Source: Marivibrio halodurans (GTDB lineage Bacteria; Pseudomonadota; Alphaproteobacteria; UBA8366; Aestuariispiraceae). Taken from it: a stretch of DNA of 64,000 nucleotides. This document shows positions 1 to 9,921 of the stretch, piece after piece. Within the stretch, counting starts at the first letter, position 1; each line of letters starts with the position of its first letter. The DNA is taken from NCBI RefSeq assembly GCF_017963645.1, contig NZ_JAGMWN010000001.1, positions 124,001 through 188,000 on the forward strand, read 5' to 3'. A program made the position numbers and the translations under genes. The notes under the pieces are model-generated. The model saw only the letters and a list, made by a program, of their open reading frames with translations. It was not told the origin of the DNA and made no database searches.

Positions 1-1023
1 GCCGGGGGCGAGCGTGACACGGCGATTCCGGCGACCGAATACCGCAACGAACTGGGACGCATGGCCAAGGCCGTGGATGTCTTCAAGGCGACGATGCAAC
101 AGGCCGAGGAGGCGGCGGCGGAACGGGAACGTGCCGCGAAGGCGCGGGAGCAGGAGGCACGGGAGCGTGCCGCGCGCGCCGAACAGCTCAGCAAGCTGAC
201 CCAGGCTTTCGACCGGGATGTCGCGCAGGTCCTGAATCAGGTGCGCGACGCGGTATCGATGATGAACGATACCTCCCGCGCGCTCTCGGAGGCGTCGAGC
301 GCCGTACGGGTCCAGGCATCCGAAGTCTCCGAGGCCGCCGTGCAGGCGACCGGCAACGTCCAGATGGTCGCGAGCGCCACGGAGGAACTGACCGCGTCGA
401 TCGGCGAGATCGGCGGGCAGATCCAGACCTCGACCGGCGTGGCGCGCGAGGCGGTCGATCAGGCGCGGACGACGGATACGCTGGTGAAGGAACTGGCCGA
501 CTCCGCTGAACGGATCGGCAGGACGATCGAGATCGTCTCGGCGATTTCGGAGCAGACCAATCTCCTCGCATTGAACGCCACGATCGAGGCGGCGCGCGCG
601 GGCGAGGCGGGCAAGGGCTTCGCTGTCGTCGCCAACGAGGTAAAAACCCTCGCCGCGCAGACCGGCAAGGCGACGGAGGAGATCACCGGCCATATCGCGA
701 AGGTTCAGCACAACACGACGGCGGTCGTCGGCGCGATCGTCGAGATCACGACGACGATCGAACGGGTGAACGAGGTGGCGGCGACCATCGCCGCGGCGAT
801 CGAGGAGCAGACCGCCGCCACGAACGAGATCGCCCGCAATGTCGAGGAGGCCGCGCGCGGCACCGAGACCGTCACGCAGAATATCGGCAGTGTCTCCGCG
901 TCAGCCACGACGACGGATGATTCCGCCGGGCAGGTGCGCGTCGCTTCGGATAATCTATCGAAGCAGTCGGACCGGTTGAGCGGGATCGTCGCGAATTTCC
1001 TGGAGGCCGTTCGGGCGGCTTGA
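1..1023 (+). CDS. Methyl-accepting chemotaxis protein, C-terminal part (5' end outside window)
   Basis: The reading frame is open from base 1, so the sensor part lies upstream of the window. The first 30 or so residues look like the end of a HAMP linker ([13 protein letters not shown]). A long coiled coil follows, with the highly conserved MCP signalling hairpin [20 protein letters not shown] and then [15 protein letters not shown]. This tip contacts CheA and CheW in the chemoreceptor array. Alanine-rich coiled coil continues to the C-terminus, and no CheR-binding pentapeptide is visible at the end. Ligand and membrane topology cannot be judged. The gene converges on gltA across a shared terminator. 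Confidence 0.95.
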   Translation, partial: AGGERDTAIPATEYRNELGRMAKAVDVFKATMQQAEEAAAERERAAKAREQEARERAARAEQLSKLTQAFDRDVAQVLNQVRDAVSMMNDTSRALSEASSAVRVQASEVSEAAVQATGNVQMVASATEELTASIGEIGGQIQTSTGVAREAVDQARTTDTLVKELADSAERIGRTIEIVSAISEQTNLLALNATIEAARAGEAGKGFAVVANEVKTLAAQTGKATEEITGHIAKVQHNTTAVVGAIVEITTTIERVNEVAATIAAAIEEQTAATNEIARNVEEAARGTETVTQNIGSVSASATTTDDSAGQVRVASDNLSKQSDRLSGIVANFLEAVRAA

Positions 1024-1055
1024 TAGCCGGTCCATCTTCCGGAAGAAATTCGCGC

Positions 1056-1099
1056 AAGAAAAAGGCGGGAGGCCCTTCATGGTCCTCCCGCCTTTATTT
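1056..1099. terminator. Bidirectional intrinsic terminator between the chemoreceptor gene and gltA
   Basis: A perfect 12-bp stem (AAAGGCGGGAGG at 1061-1072 paired with CCTCCCGCCTTT at 1084-1095) has A residues on its left and T residues on its right. It can therefore end transcripts from both convergent genes. Confidence 0.85.
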
Positions 1100-1135
1100 C
1101 TGCCGCGTGCGCCCGGTCGTGGCGCGTTCGGGGTC

Positions 1136-2440
1136 TTAGCGCTGGTTGATCGGCACGAAATCGCGCTTCGTATTGCCGGTATAGAGCTGGCGCGGCCGGC
1201 CGATCTTCTGATTGGGGTCCGTGATCATCTCGTTCCACTGCGCGACCCAGCCGACGGTGCGCGCCAGCGCGAACAGCACGGTGAACATGCTGGTCGGGAA
1301 GCCGATCGCCTTCAGGATGATGCCGGAATAGAAATCGACGTTCGGGAACAGCTTACGCTCGACGAAATAATCGTCGCTCAGCGCGATCTGCTCCAGCTCC
1401 TGGGCAAGTTCCAGCAGCGGATCGCTGACATTGAGCTCCTTGAGCACTTCGTCGCAGCTCTTCTTCAGGACCTTCGCGCGCGGGTCGTAGTTCTTGTAGA
1501 CCCGGTGGCCGAAGCCCATCAGGCGGAAGGGGTCGTCCTTGTCCTTCGCGCGCTCCAGGAACTCGGGGATGTTCTTCTTATCCCCGATCTGGTTGAGCAT
1601 GTTCAGCACCGCCTCGTTCGCGCCGCCATGGGCAGGGCCCCAGAGGGAGGAAATGCCGGCGGCGATGCAGGCGAAGGGATTGGCGCCCGAGGATCCGGCG
1701 ATGCGCACGGTCGAGGTCGAGGCGTTCTGCTCGTGATCCGCATGCAGGATGAAGATGCGATCCATGGCGCGGGCCACGGCGGGGGAGCACTTATACTCCT
1801 CGCACGGCACGCCGAAGGTCATGTGCATGAAGTTCTCGGCATAGCCGAGATCGTTGCGCGGATACATGAAGGGCTGGCCGACGGAGTATTTGTAGGCCAT
1901 CGCGGCGATCGTCGGCATCTTGGCGATCAGCCGGTGCGAGGCGATCATCCGCTGCTCGGGATCGTTGATGTCCGTGCTGTCGTGATAGAAGGCGCTGAGC
2001 GCGCCGACCACGCCGACCATGACGGCCATCGGATGGGCATCGCGGCGGAAGCCACGGTAGAAGTTGCTCATCTGCTCATGGACCATCGTGTGATAGGTGA
2101 TGGTCGTCTTGAAGGTCTCCTTCTCCTGCGCGTTCGGCAGTTCGCCGCGCAGCAGCAGATAACAGACCTCCATGAAATCGCAGTGCTCGGCCAGATCCTC
2201 GATCGAATAGCCGCGGTGCAGCAGGATACCTTCGTCACCGTCGATATAGGTAACCTCGCTGTCGCAAGAGGCGGTCGAGGTGAATCCCGGATCATAGGTG
2301 AAATAGCCGGTCTGGGCGTAGAGCTTGCGGATGTCGATGACATCGGGGCCGGTCGAGCCCTGCAAGACCGACAGGTCCCAGCTGTCCCCGGTGTCCGGGT
2401 CGCTCAGCTTCAGGGTCTTCTTGGGTTCGGATTTGCTCAT
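1136..2440 (-). CDS. gltA: Citrate synthase
   Basis: Condenses oxaloacetate and acetyl-CoA to citrate, the entry step of the TCA cycle. The 434-residue length is that of type II (hexameric, NADH-sensitive) citrate synthases. The catalytic triad is visible: His271 in HGGANEAVL, His312 in GFGHRVYKN and Asp369 in NVDFYSG. The N-terminal domain of about 50 residues ([17 protein letters not shown]) is the extension typical of the Gram-negative type. It lies downstream of gltX on the same strand with a 180-bp gap, so it probably has its own promoter. No abnormal feature is seen. Confidence 0.98.
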   Translation of the reverse strand: MSKSEPKKTLKLSDPDTGDSWDLSVLQGSTGPDVIDIRKLYAQTGYFTYDPGFTSTASCDSEVTYIDGDEGILLHRGYSIEDLAEHCDFMEVCYLLLRGELPNAQEKETFKTTITYHTMVHEQMSNFYRGFRRDAHPMAVMVGVVGALSAFYHDSTDINDPEQRMIASHRLIAKMPTIAAMAYKYSVGQPFMYPRNDLGYAENFMHMTFGVPCEEYKCSPAVARAMDRIFILHADHEQNASTSTVRIAGSSGANPFACIAAGISSLWGPAHGGANEAVLNMLNQIGDKKNIPEFLERAKDKDDPFRLMGFGHRVYKNYDPRAKVLKKSCDEVLKELNVSDPLLELAQELEQIALSDDYFVERKLFPNVDFYSGIILKAIGFPTSMFTVLFALARTVGWVAQWNEMITDPNQKIGRPRQLYTGNTKRDFVPINQR

Positions 2441-2620
2441 GGTGCGGCCCCTCTCTTGCGTTCAGGGTGTTGGTCCGACGCGCGGCCGGTATCGGCGGCA
2501 CGGACAGGAGGCTGCGACCCACAGGATAGGGATCGGCAGCGTGCGCGGACAATAGCCGCTACTGCCGCACCGCACAATGCCTGAGTGCTTCCCCAGGGAA
2601 CGGGGTATAAACACTTGTAA

Positions 2621-4024
2621 TCAATCGTGATCGGGCGTCCGGGCAAGTCGTGCGAGGGTTTCCTCGCGGCCGAGAATGGCCATGACCTCGAACAGGCCGG
2701 GTGAAGCATTGGAGCCGGTGAGCGCCGCGCGCAGCGGTTGCGCGACCTTGCCGAAGCCGATCTCCTTCTCCTCCGCGAAACGCCTGAGTCGCGCCTCGAT
2801 ATCCTCCTCCAACCAGCGGTCGAGGTCGCGGAGCGCGCTACCCGCTTCGCGGGCGACAGCGGCCCCGCCGCCGGAAAGCAGCTTCGCGGCCTTCGGGTTC
2901 TCAAGGGGGAAGACCGGTCGGTCGATGTAGAATATAGCACTTTCAGCCAGTTGCGCGACGGTGTTCGCCCGCGCCTTGAGGCCGCCCATGCCGTCGCGCA
3001 GACGGGTCGTCGCCACGTCGTCGAGGGTGCGTTCACGGCTCAGCCGCTCGACCACGAGGTTGGTAAGGCGCGCGTCCTCTGCCTCGCGGAGGTAATGGCC
3101 GTTGAGGTTCTCCAGCTTCGCGAAATCGAACCGCGCGGCGGAGCGCCCGACCTGCGGCAGGTCGAACCAGTCGATCGCCTGCGCTTCGGAGATCACCTCG
3201 TCGTCGCCATGCGCCCAGCCCAGGCGCAGCAGATAGTTCTTCACCGCCTCCGGCAGATAGCCCATCTCGCGATAGGCATCGACACCCAGCGCGCCATGGC
3301 GTTTCGACAGCTTGGCGCCGTCCGGTCCGTGGATCAGCGGTATATGCGCGAAGACCGGCGGCTCCCAGCCGCAGAGCTTATAGAGGTGGTATTGCCGGAA
3401 GGCGTTGGTCAGGTGATCGTCCCCCCGGATCACATGCGTGATTCCCATATCGTGATCGTCGACCACGACGGAGAGCATATAGGTCGGGCTGCCGTCGCCG
3501 CGCAGCAGGATGAAATCGTCGAGTTGCTCATGATCGATCGTCACGTCGCCCTGCACCTTGTCGGCGATCGTCGTCTTCCCCTCGCGCGGCATCTTGATGC
3601 GCACGACGGGATCGATCCCGGCCGGTGCCTCCGACGGGTCGGCGTCGCGCCAAGGGCTGCGGATGCGCACCGGGCGGCCCTCGGCGCGCGCGGCCTCGCG
3701 TTCGGCGTCGAGTTCCGCCGTCGTCATGTAGCAGCGATAAGCCTGACCATCCGCCAGAAGCTGGCGCGCGACCTCGGCATGGCGCGTGGCATTGCGCGAT
3801 TGGAAGATCGCCGGCTCATCCCCCTCCAGGCCAAGCCAGGCGAGCCCGTCGCGGATCGCGGCGATCGCCTCCTCGGTCGAGCGCTGGCGGTCCGTATCCT
3901 CGATCCGGATCAGGTAGCGGCCACCGAAATGCCGTGCGTAGAGATAGTTGAAGAGCGCTGTGCGCGCGCCGCCGATATGCAGGAAGCCGGTGGGCGAGGG
4001 GGCGAAACGCGTGACGACCGTCAT
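2621..4024 (-). CDS. gltX: Glutamyl-tRNA synthetase
   Basis: Charges tRNA-Glu (and, in bacteria using the transamidation route, sometimes tRNA-Gln) with glutamate in the cytoplasm. Class I signatures are present: PSPTGFLHIGGARTALFN with the HIGH-type motif at residues 16-19, and the KMSKS-type motif GAKLSKRHG at about residue 240. The chosen start at 4024 (MTVVTRFAPS) has a GAAGAAG ribosome site just upstream. A longer frame to 4087 adds residues that do not look like the family. It diverges from comEC. Many alphaproteobacteria carry two GltX paralogues, and which one this is cannot be told here. Confidence 0.97.
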   Translation of the reverse strand: MTVVTRFAPSPTGFLHIGGARTALFNYLYARHFGGRYLIRIEDTDRQRSTEEAIAAIRDGLAWLGLEGDEPAIFQSRNATRHAEVARQLLADGQAYRCYMTTAELDAEREAARAEGRPVRIRSPWRDADPSEAPAGIDPVVRIKMPREGKTTIADKVQGDVTIDHEQLDDFILLRGDGSPTYMLSVVVDDHDMGITHVIRGDDHLTNAFRQYHLYKLCGWEPPVFAHIPLIHGPDGAKLSKRHGALGVDAYREMGYLPEAVKNYLLRLGWAHGDDEVISEAQAIDWFDLPQVGRSAARFDFAKLENLNGHYLREAEDARLTNLVVERLSRERTLDDVATTRLRDGMGGLKARANTVAQLAESAIFYIDRPVFPLENPKAAKLLSGGGAAVAREAGSALRDLDRWLEEDIEARLRRFAEEKEIGFGKVAQPLRAALTGSNASPGLFEVMAILGREETLARLARTPDHD

Positions 4025-4177
4025 GGGCTTCTTCTCTTTCTCCGGTGCTGTCGCGAAGGCTTTCGGGAATGGGCGGCGATGTAGCACGGGGCCGGGGCCC
4101 GGGCAAAAGGCTTTTGCCCGGCCATCCCCGCGTGAATTGCAAATCCCCGTTCGCTGCTTCCCATGCTAGAAGGCGGC

Positions 4178-6373
4178 ATGTGGCGCACGTTTCAAGAGGG
4201 CCGACGCGGGCCGCGCCGGTGGATCGACGGCAGGTTGGCGCGTCTCGGACGGCTCGGTTCGGCGCGCGCGATCGAACGCGCCCTAACGGCCGAGCGGGAA
4301 CGGTGGGCGCTCTGGGCGCCGGTGGCCTTCGGCGCGGGCATCGCCGTCTATTTCGCCTTGCCCCTGGAGCCGCCACCCTGGAGCGGCGCGGCGATCGCCG
4401 GGATCGCGGGGGCCGGTTTGCTGGCGATCCGGGGCGGTCGGTCGGCTATCCTCGTCCTTTTGCTCTCCGCGGTCTTGTGCGCCGGGCTGGGATTCCTCCG
4501 TGTCGGTCTGGAGACGCAGCGCGTGGCCGCCCCGACGCTTCACCGGGATGCCGGTGTCACCCGGATCGCCGGAACCGTGACGGCGGTGGAAGCCTTCGCG
4601 GACGGACCGCGCGTGGTGTTGAACCGGATCGATTATCGGTGGCGCGCGCCGGACCCGGCGCCGGAGACGGTTCGTATCCGCCTTTCGGCCGGAGATAGCG
4701 TGCGGATCGGCGAGCGGATCGAACTCCTCGCCATCCTGCGCGCGCCGCCCCGACCGGCCTATCCCGGCGCCTATGATTTCGCCCGGCGGGCCTGGTTCGA
4801 GGGGCTGGGCGCCGTCGGTTTCGCGCTCGGCGGGTCGGAACCGGTCGTCGGCGCCGGGGGGATGGACGATCTCGGCGGGGGGCTCCGCGCGCGGGCCTTC
4901 GTCGATGCGCGCCGGCAGGAGATTACCCGCGCGATCCGCGACGGGTTGGCGGGGGAGGCGGGCGCGGTCGCCGCGGCCCTCATCACCGGCGACCGCAGCG
5001 GTCTGTCGGAGGAGGCGGTGGAGGCGATGCGGCGCTCCGGCCTGGCCCATCTGCTGGCCATATCGGGGCTGCATATCGGGTTGGCGGCGGGGATCGTCTT
5101 CGTCGGGTTGCGGGCGCTGTTGGCCATGCATGAGGGCACGGCGCTGCGCCGGCCGATCAAGAAATGGGCGGCCGCCGCCGCGCTGGTCGCGGCCTTCGTC
5201 TATCTGCTGCTGGCGGGGGCGACGGTGCCGACTCAGCGCGCCTTCCTGATGACGGGCCTGGTCCTGATCGCGGTCATGCTGGACCGCAAGGCGATATCGC
5301 TGCGTCTCGTCGCCATCGCGGCGGCGGTCGTCCTGCTGCTCGCCCCGCAGAGCGTGCTGGGGGCGAGCTTCCAGCTTTCCTTCGCGGCCGTCACCGCGTT
5401 GGTCGCGGTCTATGAGGGGGGGCGGCCGCTCGCGCGGGAGGAGGGAGAAGGCGATGCCGACCGCACGGCGCGCTGGATGCGGCGTATCGTGCGCTATTTG
5501 CTGCTGATCGTGGCGACGACCCTGATCGCGGGCGCTGCGACGGCCCCCTTCGCCCTGCATCACTTCGGGCGGATGGCGAATTACGGCGTGATCGGCAATC
5601 TACTGGCGATTCCGCTGATGGCCTGGATGGTCATGCCGGCCGGGGTGCTGGCGATGTTGGCCATGCCCTTCGGGCTGGAAGCCTGGCCGCTCGCCGCGAT
5701 GGGGCAGGGGATCGAGTGGATCCTGGCGATCGCGCGGTTCGTCGCCGCGCTGCCGGGGGCCAGTATCCAGGTCGCGGCGAGCCCGGCCTGGGCGGCGGCC
5801 CTGATCGCGGGGGGCGGGTTATGGGCGGCGCTATGGCGCGGGCGCTGGCGGTTTTGGGGCGCGTTGCCGCTCGCCTGCGGCATGCTGCTGCCGCTGCTCG
5901 CGGATCAGCCGCACCTCATCGTCTCCGGCACGGGGCGTCAGATCGCGGTGACGGGGCCGGACGGCGGTTTCTGGCTGCAGCATCCCAGGCGGGAAAGTTT
6001 CGCGACCGGCGTCTGGTCGGAACGCACGGGCCGCGCCGTCGCGGGCGGCTGGGAGACGCTGTTGACGGGCGCGGGGCCGGGACCGCCGCTCGCCTGCGGG
6101 CCGCTCGGCTGCCATTATCGCTGGGGCGACCGGGTGGTCGCGATCTCCTATGACCCTCGCACCCTCGCGGAGGATTGCCGCCATGCCGATGTGGTCGTCT
6201 CCACCGTGGCGCCGCCCCGGGCGCTGCGCGAAGGGCTGTGCCGCGACCGCCGGCTGATCGATCCGGCGGCGCTCGCGCGTCAGGGCACGCACGCACTCAT
6301 CCTGCGCGATGATCGCCCGCCAGCGGTACGAACCGTGGAAGCCGCGCGCGGCGCGCGTCCCTGGAGCCGGTAA
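4178..6373 (+). CDS. comEC: ComEC/Rec2-family DNA uptake channel protein
   Basis: Polytopic inner-membrane protein that in competent bacteria moves single-stranded DNA across the cytoplasmic membrane. An N-terminal soluble OB-like part (about residues 100-220) is followed by the Competence domain. That domain carries the signature HLLAISGLHIGL, AGATVPTQRAFLM and the run of membrane helices from about residue 280 to 550. The C-terminal 150 residues are short and show no clear metallo-beta-lactamase motifs, as in many proteobacterial versions. The start could be 4163 or 4178; the latter (MWRTF) is used. No other competence genes are in the window, so uptake is inferred from the family only. It converges on lexA with only 22 bp between them. 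Confidence 0.93.
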   Translation: MWRTFQEGRRGPRRWIDGRLARLGRLGSARAIERALTAERERWALWAPVAFGAGIAVYFALPLEPPPWSGAAIAGIAGAGLLAIRGGRSAILVLLLSAVLCAGLGFLRVGLETQRVAAPTLHRDAGVTRIAGTVTAVEAFADGPRVVLNRIDYRWRAPDPAPETVRIRLSAGDSVRIGERIELLAILRAPPRPAYPGAYDFARRAWFEGLGAVGFALGGSEPVVGAGGMDDLGGGLRARAFVDARRQEITRAIRDGLAGEAGAVAAALITGDRSGLSEEAVEAMRRSGLAHLLAISGLHIGLAAGIVFVGLRALLAMHEGTALRRPIKKWAAAAALVAAFVYLLLAGATVPTQRAFLMTGLVLIAVMLDRKAISLRLVAIAAAVVLLLAPQSVLGASFQLSFAAVTALVAVYEGGRPLAREEGEGDADRTARWMRRIVRYLLLIVATTLIAGAATAPFALHHFGRMANYGVIGNLLAIPLMAWMVMPAGVLAMLAMPFGLEAWPLAAMGQGIEWILAIARFVAALPGASIQVAASPAWAAALIAGGGLWAALWRGRWRFWGALPLACGMLLPLLADQPHLIVSGTGRQIAVTGPDGGFWLQHPRRESFATGVWSERTGRAVAGGWETLLTGAGPGPPLACGPLGCHYRWGDRVVAISYDPRTLAEDCRHADVVVSTVAPPRALREGLCRDRRLIDPAALARQGTHALILRDDRPPAVRTVEAARGARPWSR

Positions 6374-6395
6374 CAGGCTATCTGACCGCCGCCGA

Positions 6396-7091
6396 TCAGT
6401 ACTTGCGCAGCAAACCGACGAGGCGCCCCTGCACATTCACCTGATCGGGATTGTAGGTGCGTGGCTGATAGCTGGCATTGGCCGGGCGCAATTCAATCAT
6501 GTCGCCGGCGCGCTTGTAGGTCTTGAGCGTGACTTCCGATCCTTCGACCAGCGCAACGACGATATCGCCGTTGTCCGCCGTCTCCGCCCGCTCGATCACG
6601 ACCGTGTCGCCATCCAGGATTCCGGCGTCGACCATCGAATCGCCGTCCACCTCCAGCGCATAGTGATCGCCCTTGCCCAGCAGGGTCGCGGGTACCTCCA
6701 CCATCATGGAGTGATCGCGCAGCGCCTCGATCGGCGTGCCGGCCGCGATCCGGCCATAGAGGGAGAGCTGCACCGAATTGCCGCCGCCGCGCATCATGGA
6801 TTTGCGCGTACCGACCTCCTTCGCGCGCAGCATGTCGACGCGCCGGTTGCGGATCGGAAGCTGTTCCGTGCCCGTATTCTCCGGCAGGCGCACGACTTCC
6901 AGCGCGCGGGCGCGGTTCGGCAGGCGGCGCAGGAAGCCCCGTTCCTCCAGCCCGGTGATCAGCCGGTGGATGCCCGATTTAGACTTCAGGTCGAGGGCTT
7001 CCTTCATCTCCTCGAAGGAGGGCGAGACGCCGGAGTCGTTCAACCGGTCATGGATGAACATCAACAGATCGTACTGCTTTCGCGTCAGCAT
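6396..7091 (-). CDS. lexA: LexA repressor
   Basis: Represses the SOS regulon and self-cleaves when RecA filaments form on single-stranded DNA. The 231-residue protein has an N-terminal winged helix ([20 protein letters not shown]) and a C-terminal S24 peptidase domain. The cleavage site AAG follows YGRI, the catalytic serine is in DGDSMVDAG, and the lysine is in VTLKTYKR. The start at 7091 matches the family; the longer frame to 7223 runs through the promoter. A perfect LexA box at 7228-7242 lies in its own promoter, so it should be autoregulated. Confidence 0.98.
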   Translation of the reverse strand: MLTRKQYDLLMFIHDRLNDSGVSPSFEEMKEALDLKSKSGIHRLITGLEERGFLRRLPNRARALEVVRLPENTGTEQLPIRNRRVDMLRAKEVGTRKSMMRGGGNSVQLSLYGRIAAGTPIEALRDHSMMVEVPATLLGKGDHYALEVDGDSMVDAGILDGDTVVIERAETADNGDIVVALVEGSEVTLKTYKRAGDMIELRPANASYQPRTYNPDQVNVQGRLVGLLRKY

Positions 7092-7227
7092 GGCGGTGTC
7101 GTCTCCTGTCCCGGTTCGCGATCGCCGTCCGGCCAAGGTCCGCATCGGGACGCGCACGGTACCAAGGCACAGGACCAAGGTTGGTCGCGCGAAGGGACCA
7201 TATGCCGAACAAACATAAAACAATAGC

Positions 7228-7242
7228 GTTCTATAAGTGTTC
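7228..7242 (-). promoter_or_regulatory. LexA (SOS) box in the lexA promoter
   Basis: The sequence GTTCTATAAGTGTTC is a perfect GTTC-N7-GTTC, the alphaproteobacterial LexA operator (GAAC-N7-GAAC read on the lexA strand). A TTGACA -35 element (7251-7256 read on the minus strand) stands just upstream, so the box covers the spacer and -10 region of the lexA promoter. Confidence 0.9.
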
Positions 7243-7324
7243 GCTTATGCTGTCAAGCAAGGGCCCCACGCGCTTTCAAGATCGCGCCAGGGCCGGCACC
7301 CGCCTCACGCCGCCGCGATCTTCA

Positions 7325-8542
7325 CTAGAAACCATCCGGGAACATAAGGATATCAACGGGATCACCGGTTTCGGCCGGCGGGGCACCGGGCGCCCGGCGG
7401 ATCAGACAGGTCGCCGCCGCGAGGCGGGACAGCATGGAACTGTCCTGGGTCTCGAAGGCGAAGGCGGCCATGGTTCCCGCCGAATCGGACCGCAGGGTCG
7501 CGCGTAGGTAATCCTCCCGCCGGTCGTTCGCTGCCAACGGCGCGCCGAGCGACACCCGCCGGGTCTCGACCGCGGGCGCATTCGCCGGATGCCCCGCGAG
7601 GCGCAGCAGCGCCGGGCGCACGAAGATCAGGAAGCAGACCAGGGTGGAGACCGGATTGCCGGGAAGCCCCAGCATCGGCGTGCCGTCGAAATCCCCGAAC
7701 ATCAAGGGCTTGCCGGGGCGCATCGCGATCTTCCAGAAATCGATGGAAAGGCCGGCCTCTCCCAGCACCTCCGCCACCAGATCGTGGTCGCCGACGGAGG
7801 CGCCGCCGGTCGTCACCAGCAGATCCGCCCCGCGCGCGCCCTCTGCCATCCGGCGCAGGGAATCGCGATCATCCCGCGCGATGCCGAGCAGGATGGGCTC
7901 GCCCCCCGCCGCGCGTACCGCCTCGGCTAGCGCGGGGCCGTTGGAACTGACGATCTGGTGCGGGCCGACCGGGTCGCCGGGCATGGCGATTTCGTCCCCC
8001 GTCGCCAGGATCGCGACCCGGGGGCGCCGATGCACGAAAAGCCAGGGCCGGTTCATAGCCGCCGCCAGCCCGATATCGCGCGCGGTGAGGCGCCGGCCGG
8101 CCGTCAGCAGCAGATCCCCCTCCGCGAAGTCCAGCCCGGCCTTGCGCACCCAGCGCCCCGCGACCGCAGCCTCGGCGAAGGTGGCGTGGCGTCCGTCCTC
8201 GGAACGCGTCGCGTCCTCCTGGATCAGAATGCTGTCGGCGCCCGGCGGCAGGGGCGCGCCGGTGAAGATGCGGGCGCATTCCCCGGGGGCGAGCGCCGTG
8301 TCGTGGCTGGTGCCCGCCGGGATCTCCGCGACGACGGAGAGGGTGGCGCCGGCCACCGCCGCGTCGGCGGCGCGCAGCGCATAACCGTCCATGGCGGAGA
8401 CGTCGCGCGGCGGCTGTGTCCGGCGCGATGCCGTATCTTCCGCCAGGACGCGGCCCAGGGCCTGGGGCAGCGATACTTGCTCCCCCGGCACCGGCTCCAG
8501 GCCGGTCAGGATGCGGGTTCGGGCTTCCTCGACGGAGATCAT
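7325..8542 (-). CDS. moeA: Molybdopterin molybdenumtransferase
   Basis: Inserts molybdate into adenylylated molybdopterin, the last step of molybdenum cofactor assembly. The 405 residues show the MoeA order: N-terminal domain with DVSAMDGYALRAAD, a MoCF-like domain with TTGGASVGDHDLV at about residues 245-258, LPGNPVSTLVCF at about 295, and a C-terminal beta domain. It follows moaC by 25 bp in the same direction, within the trpD-trpC-moaC-moeA run. lexA follows downstream but has its own promoter. Confidence 0.97.
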   Translation of the reverse strand: MISVEEARTRILTGLEPVPGEQVSLPQALGRVLAEDTASRRTQPPRDVSAMDGYALRAADAAVAGATLSVVAEIPAGTSHDTALAPGECARIFTGAPLPPGADSILIQEDATRSEDGRHATFAEAAVAGRWVRKAGLDFAEGDLLLTAGRRLTARDIGLAAAMNRPWLFVHRRPRVAILATGDEIAMPGDPVGPHQIVSSNGPALAEAVRAAGGEPILLGIARDDRDSLRRMAEGARGADLLVTTGGASVGDHDLVAEVLGEAGLSIDFWKIAMRPGKPLMFGDFDGTPMLGLPGNPVSTLVCFLIFVRPALLRLAGHPANAPAVETRRVSLGAPLAANDRREDYLRATLRSDSAGTMAAFAFETQDSSMLSRLAAATCLIRRAPGAPPAETGDPVDILMFPDGF

Positions 8543-8567
8543 CGCTCGTCCACGCTTCCGCGCGCCC

Positions 8568-9071
8568 TCAATTGCCGTGGAACTCGCCGGACTTGCCGCC
8601 GGCCTTGTGCAGCAGGCGGATATCGGTGATTCGCATACCCTTATCCACGGCCTTGGCCATGTCGTAGACGGTCAACGCCGCGACGGAAACGGCGGTCAGC
8701 GCCTCCATCTCCACGCCGGTGCGGCCGGTGATCTTGCAGGTCGCCTCGATCTCCACCGCCGGCATGTCCTCCACGAGGCGCAGCGTTACCTTGACCGAAC
8801 TCAAGGCCAGCGGATGACAGAGCGGGATCAGGTCCGGCGTGCGCTTCGCCCCCATGATGCCCGCCAATTGCGCGACGGAGAGCACATCGCCCTTCTTGAG
8901 CCCGCCCCGGCGGATCAGGTCGGCCGTCTCCGGCGCCATCTCGACCCGGCCGGCGGCGGTCGCGGTGCGCGCCGTCTCGTCCTTGGGCGAGACATCGACC
9001 ATCACCGCGTTGCCCTCGGCATCGAAATGGGTGAGGGCGCTCGGCGCGCCCTGCTGTCCGTCGTCGCTCAT
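8568..9071 (-). CDS. moaC: Cyclic pyranopterin monophosphate synthase
   Basis: Together with MoaA, turns GTP into cyclic pyranopterin monophosphate in the first step of molybdenum cofactor synthesis. The 167-residue protein has the family signatures [29 protein letters not shown] and the C-terminal [19 protein letters not shown]. The ATG at 9071 overlaps the trpC stop codon by four bases (ATGA), so translation is probably coupled to trpC. No moaA is in the window. Confidence 0.97.
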   Translation of the reverse strand: MSDDGQQGAPSALTHFDAEGNAVMVDVSPKDETARTATAAGRVEMAPETADLIRRGGLKKGDVLSVAQLAGIMGAKRTPDLIPLCHPLALSSVKVTLRLVEDMPAVEIEATCKITGRTGVEMEALTAVSVAALTVYDMAKAVDKGMRITDIRLLHKAGGKSGEFHGN

Positions 9072-9871
9072 GCCGCGGTCTCGCGGGTAAGGATGACGCG
9101 GGTCGCCTCGGCGACATCGGCCTGCCGCATCAGCGATTCCCCGATCAGGAAGCAATGGGCGCCGCAATCCGCCATGCGGGCAAGGTCGGCGGGCGCGAAC
9201 AGGCCGCTTTCGGCGACCGCGATACGATCCGGCCCGATGGTTGGAATGAGTTGCGCTCCCGTTTCAAGAGAGACGTCCAGGGTCTTGAGGTTTCTATTAT
9301 TTACGCCGATCAGCTTGGATTTCAGCTTGAGCGCGCGGGCGAGTTCCTCCGCATCATGCACCTCGACCAGCACGTCCATCCCGAGGGTATGCGCGATCTC
9401 CTCCAGTTGCGCCGCCCGGTCGTCGGAAAGCGCGGCCATGATCAGCAGGATGGCGTCGGCGCCAATCGCCCGGCTTTCATGGATCTGATAGGGGTCCAGC
9501 ATGAAGTCCTTGCGCAATACCGGCAGATCGACGGCCGTACGCGCCGCCGTCAGATAGCGGTCGCGGCCCTGGAAATAGGGCTCGTCCGTCAGGATGGACA
9601 GGCACGCCGCGCCCCCCTGGCGGTAGGCGCGGGCCAGATCGACCGGGGCGAAGTCCTCCCGGATCACGCCCTTCGAGGGGCTGGCCTTCTTGATTTCCGC
9701 GATCAGGCCATAGGCGCCGGCGGCGATTTTCGCCTCCAACGCGGCGGCGAAACCGCGCGGACGCGGCGCGGCGGCGGCGGCCTCCCGCACGGCCTCCAGC
9801 GGGGTATCCTTCTTGCGCGCGGCGACGAAGTCGCGCTTATCGGCGCAGATTTTATCGAGCACGTCGCTCAT
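9068..9871 (-). CDS. trpC: Indole-3-glycerol phosphate synthase
   Basis: Closes the indole ring in tryptophan synthesis, converting CdRP to indole-3-glycerol phosphate. The 267-residue single-domain TIM barrel has [45 protein letters not shown] and [12 protein letters not shown], in which the catalytic Glu and Lys residues lie. It is not fused to TrpF. It follows trpD by 50 bp and overlaps moaC by 4 bp. Confidence 0.98.
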   Translation of the reverse strand: MSDVLDKICADKRDFVAARKKDTPLEAVREAAAAAPRPRGFAAALEAKIAAGAYGLIAEIKKASPSKGVIREDFAPVDLARAYRQGGAACLSILTDEPYFQGRDRYLTAARTAVDLPVLRKDFMLDPYQIHESRAIGADAILLIMAALSDDRAAQLEEIAHTLGMDVLVEVHDAEELARALKLKSKLIGVNNRNLKTLDVSLETGAQLIPTIGPDRIAVAESGLFAPADLARMADCGAHCFLIGESLMRQADVAEATRVILTRETAA

Positions 9872-9921
9872 CGATATCCTTTCCGTCCGGGGCGCGGCAC
9901 GCCCTCAACCGAGGAGGGGAC

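Noticed and set aside
1079-2584. Long plus-strand open frame opposite gltA
   Set aside because: Shadow of citrate synthase; it runs through the terminator and has no family similarity.
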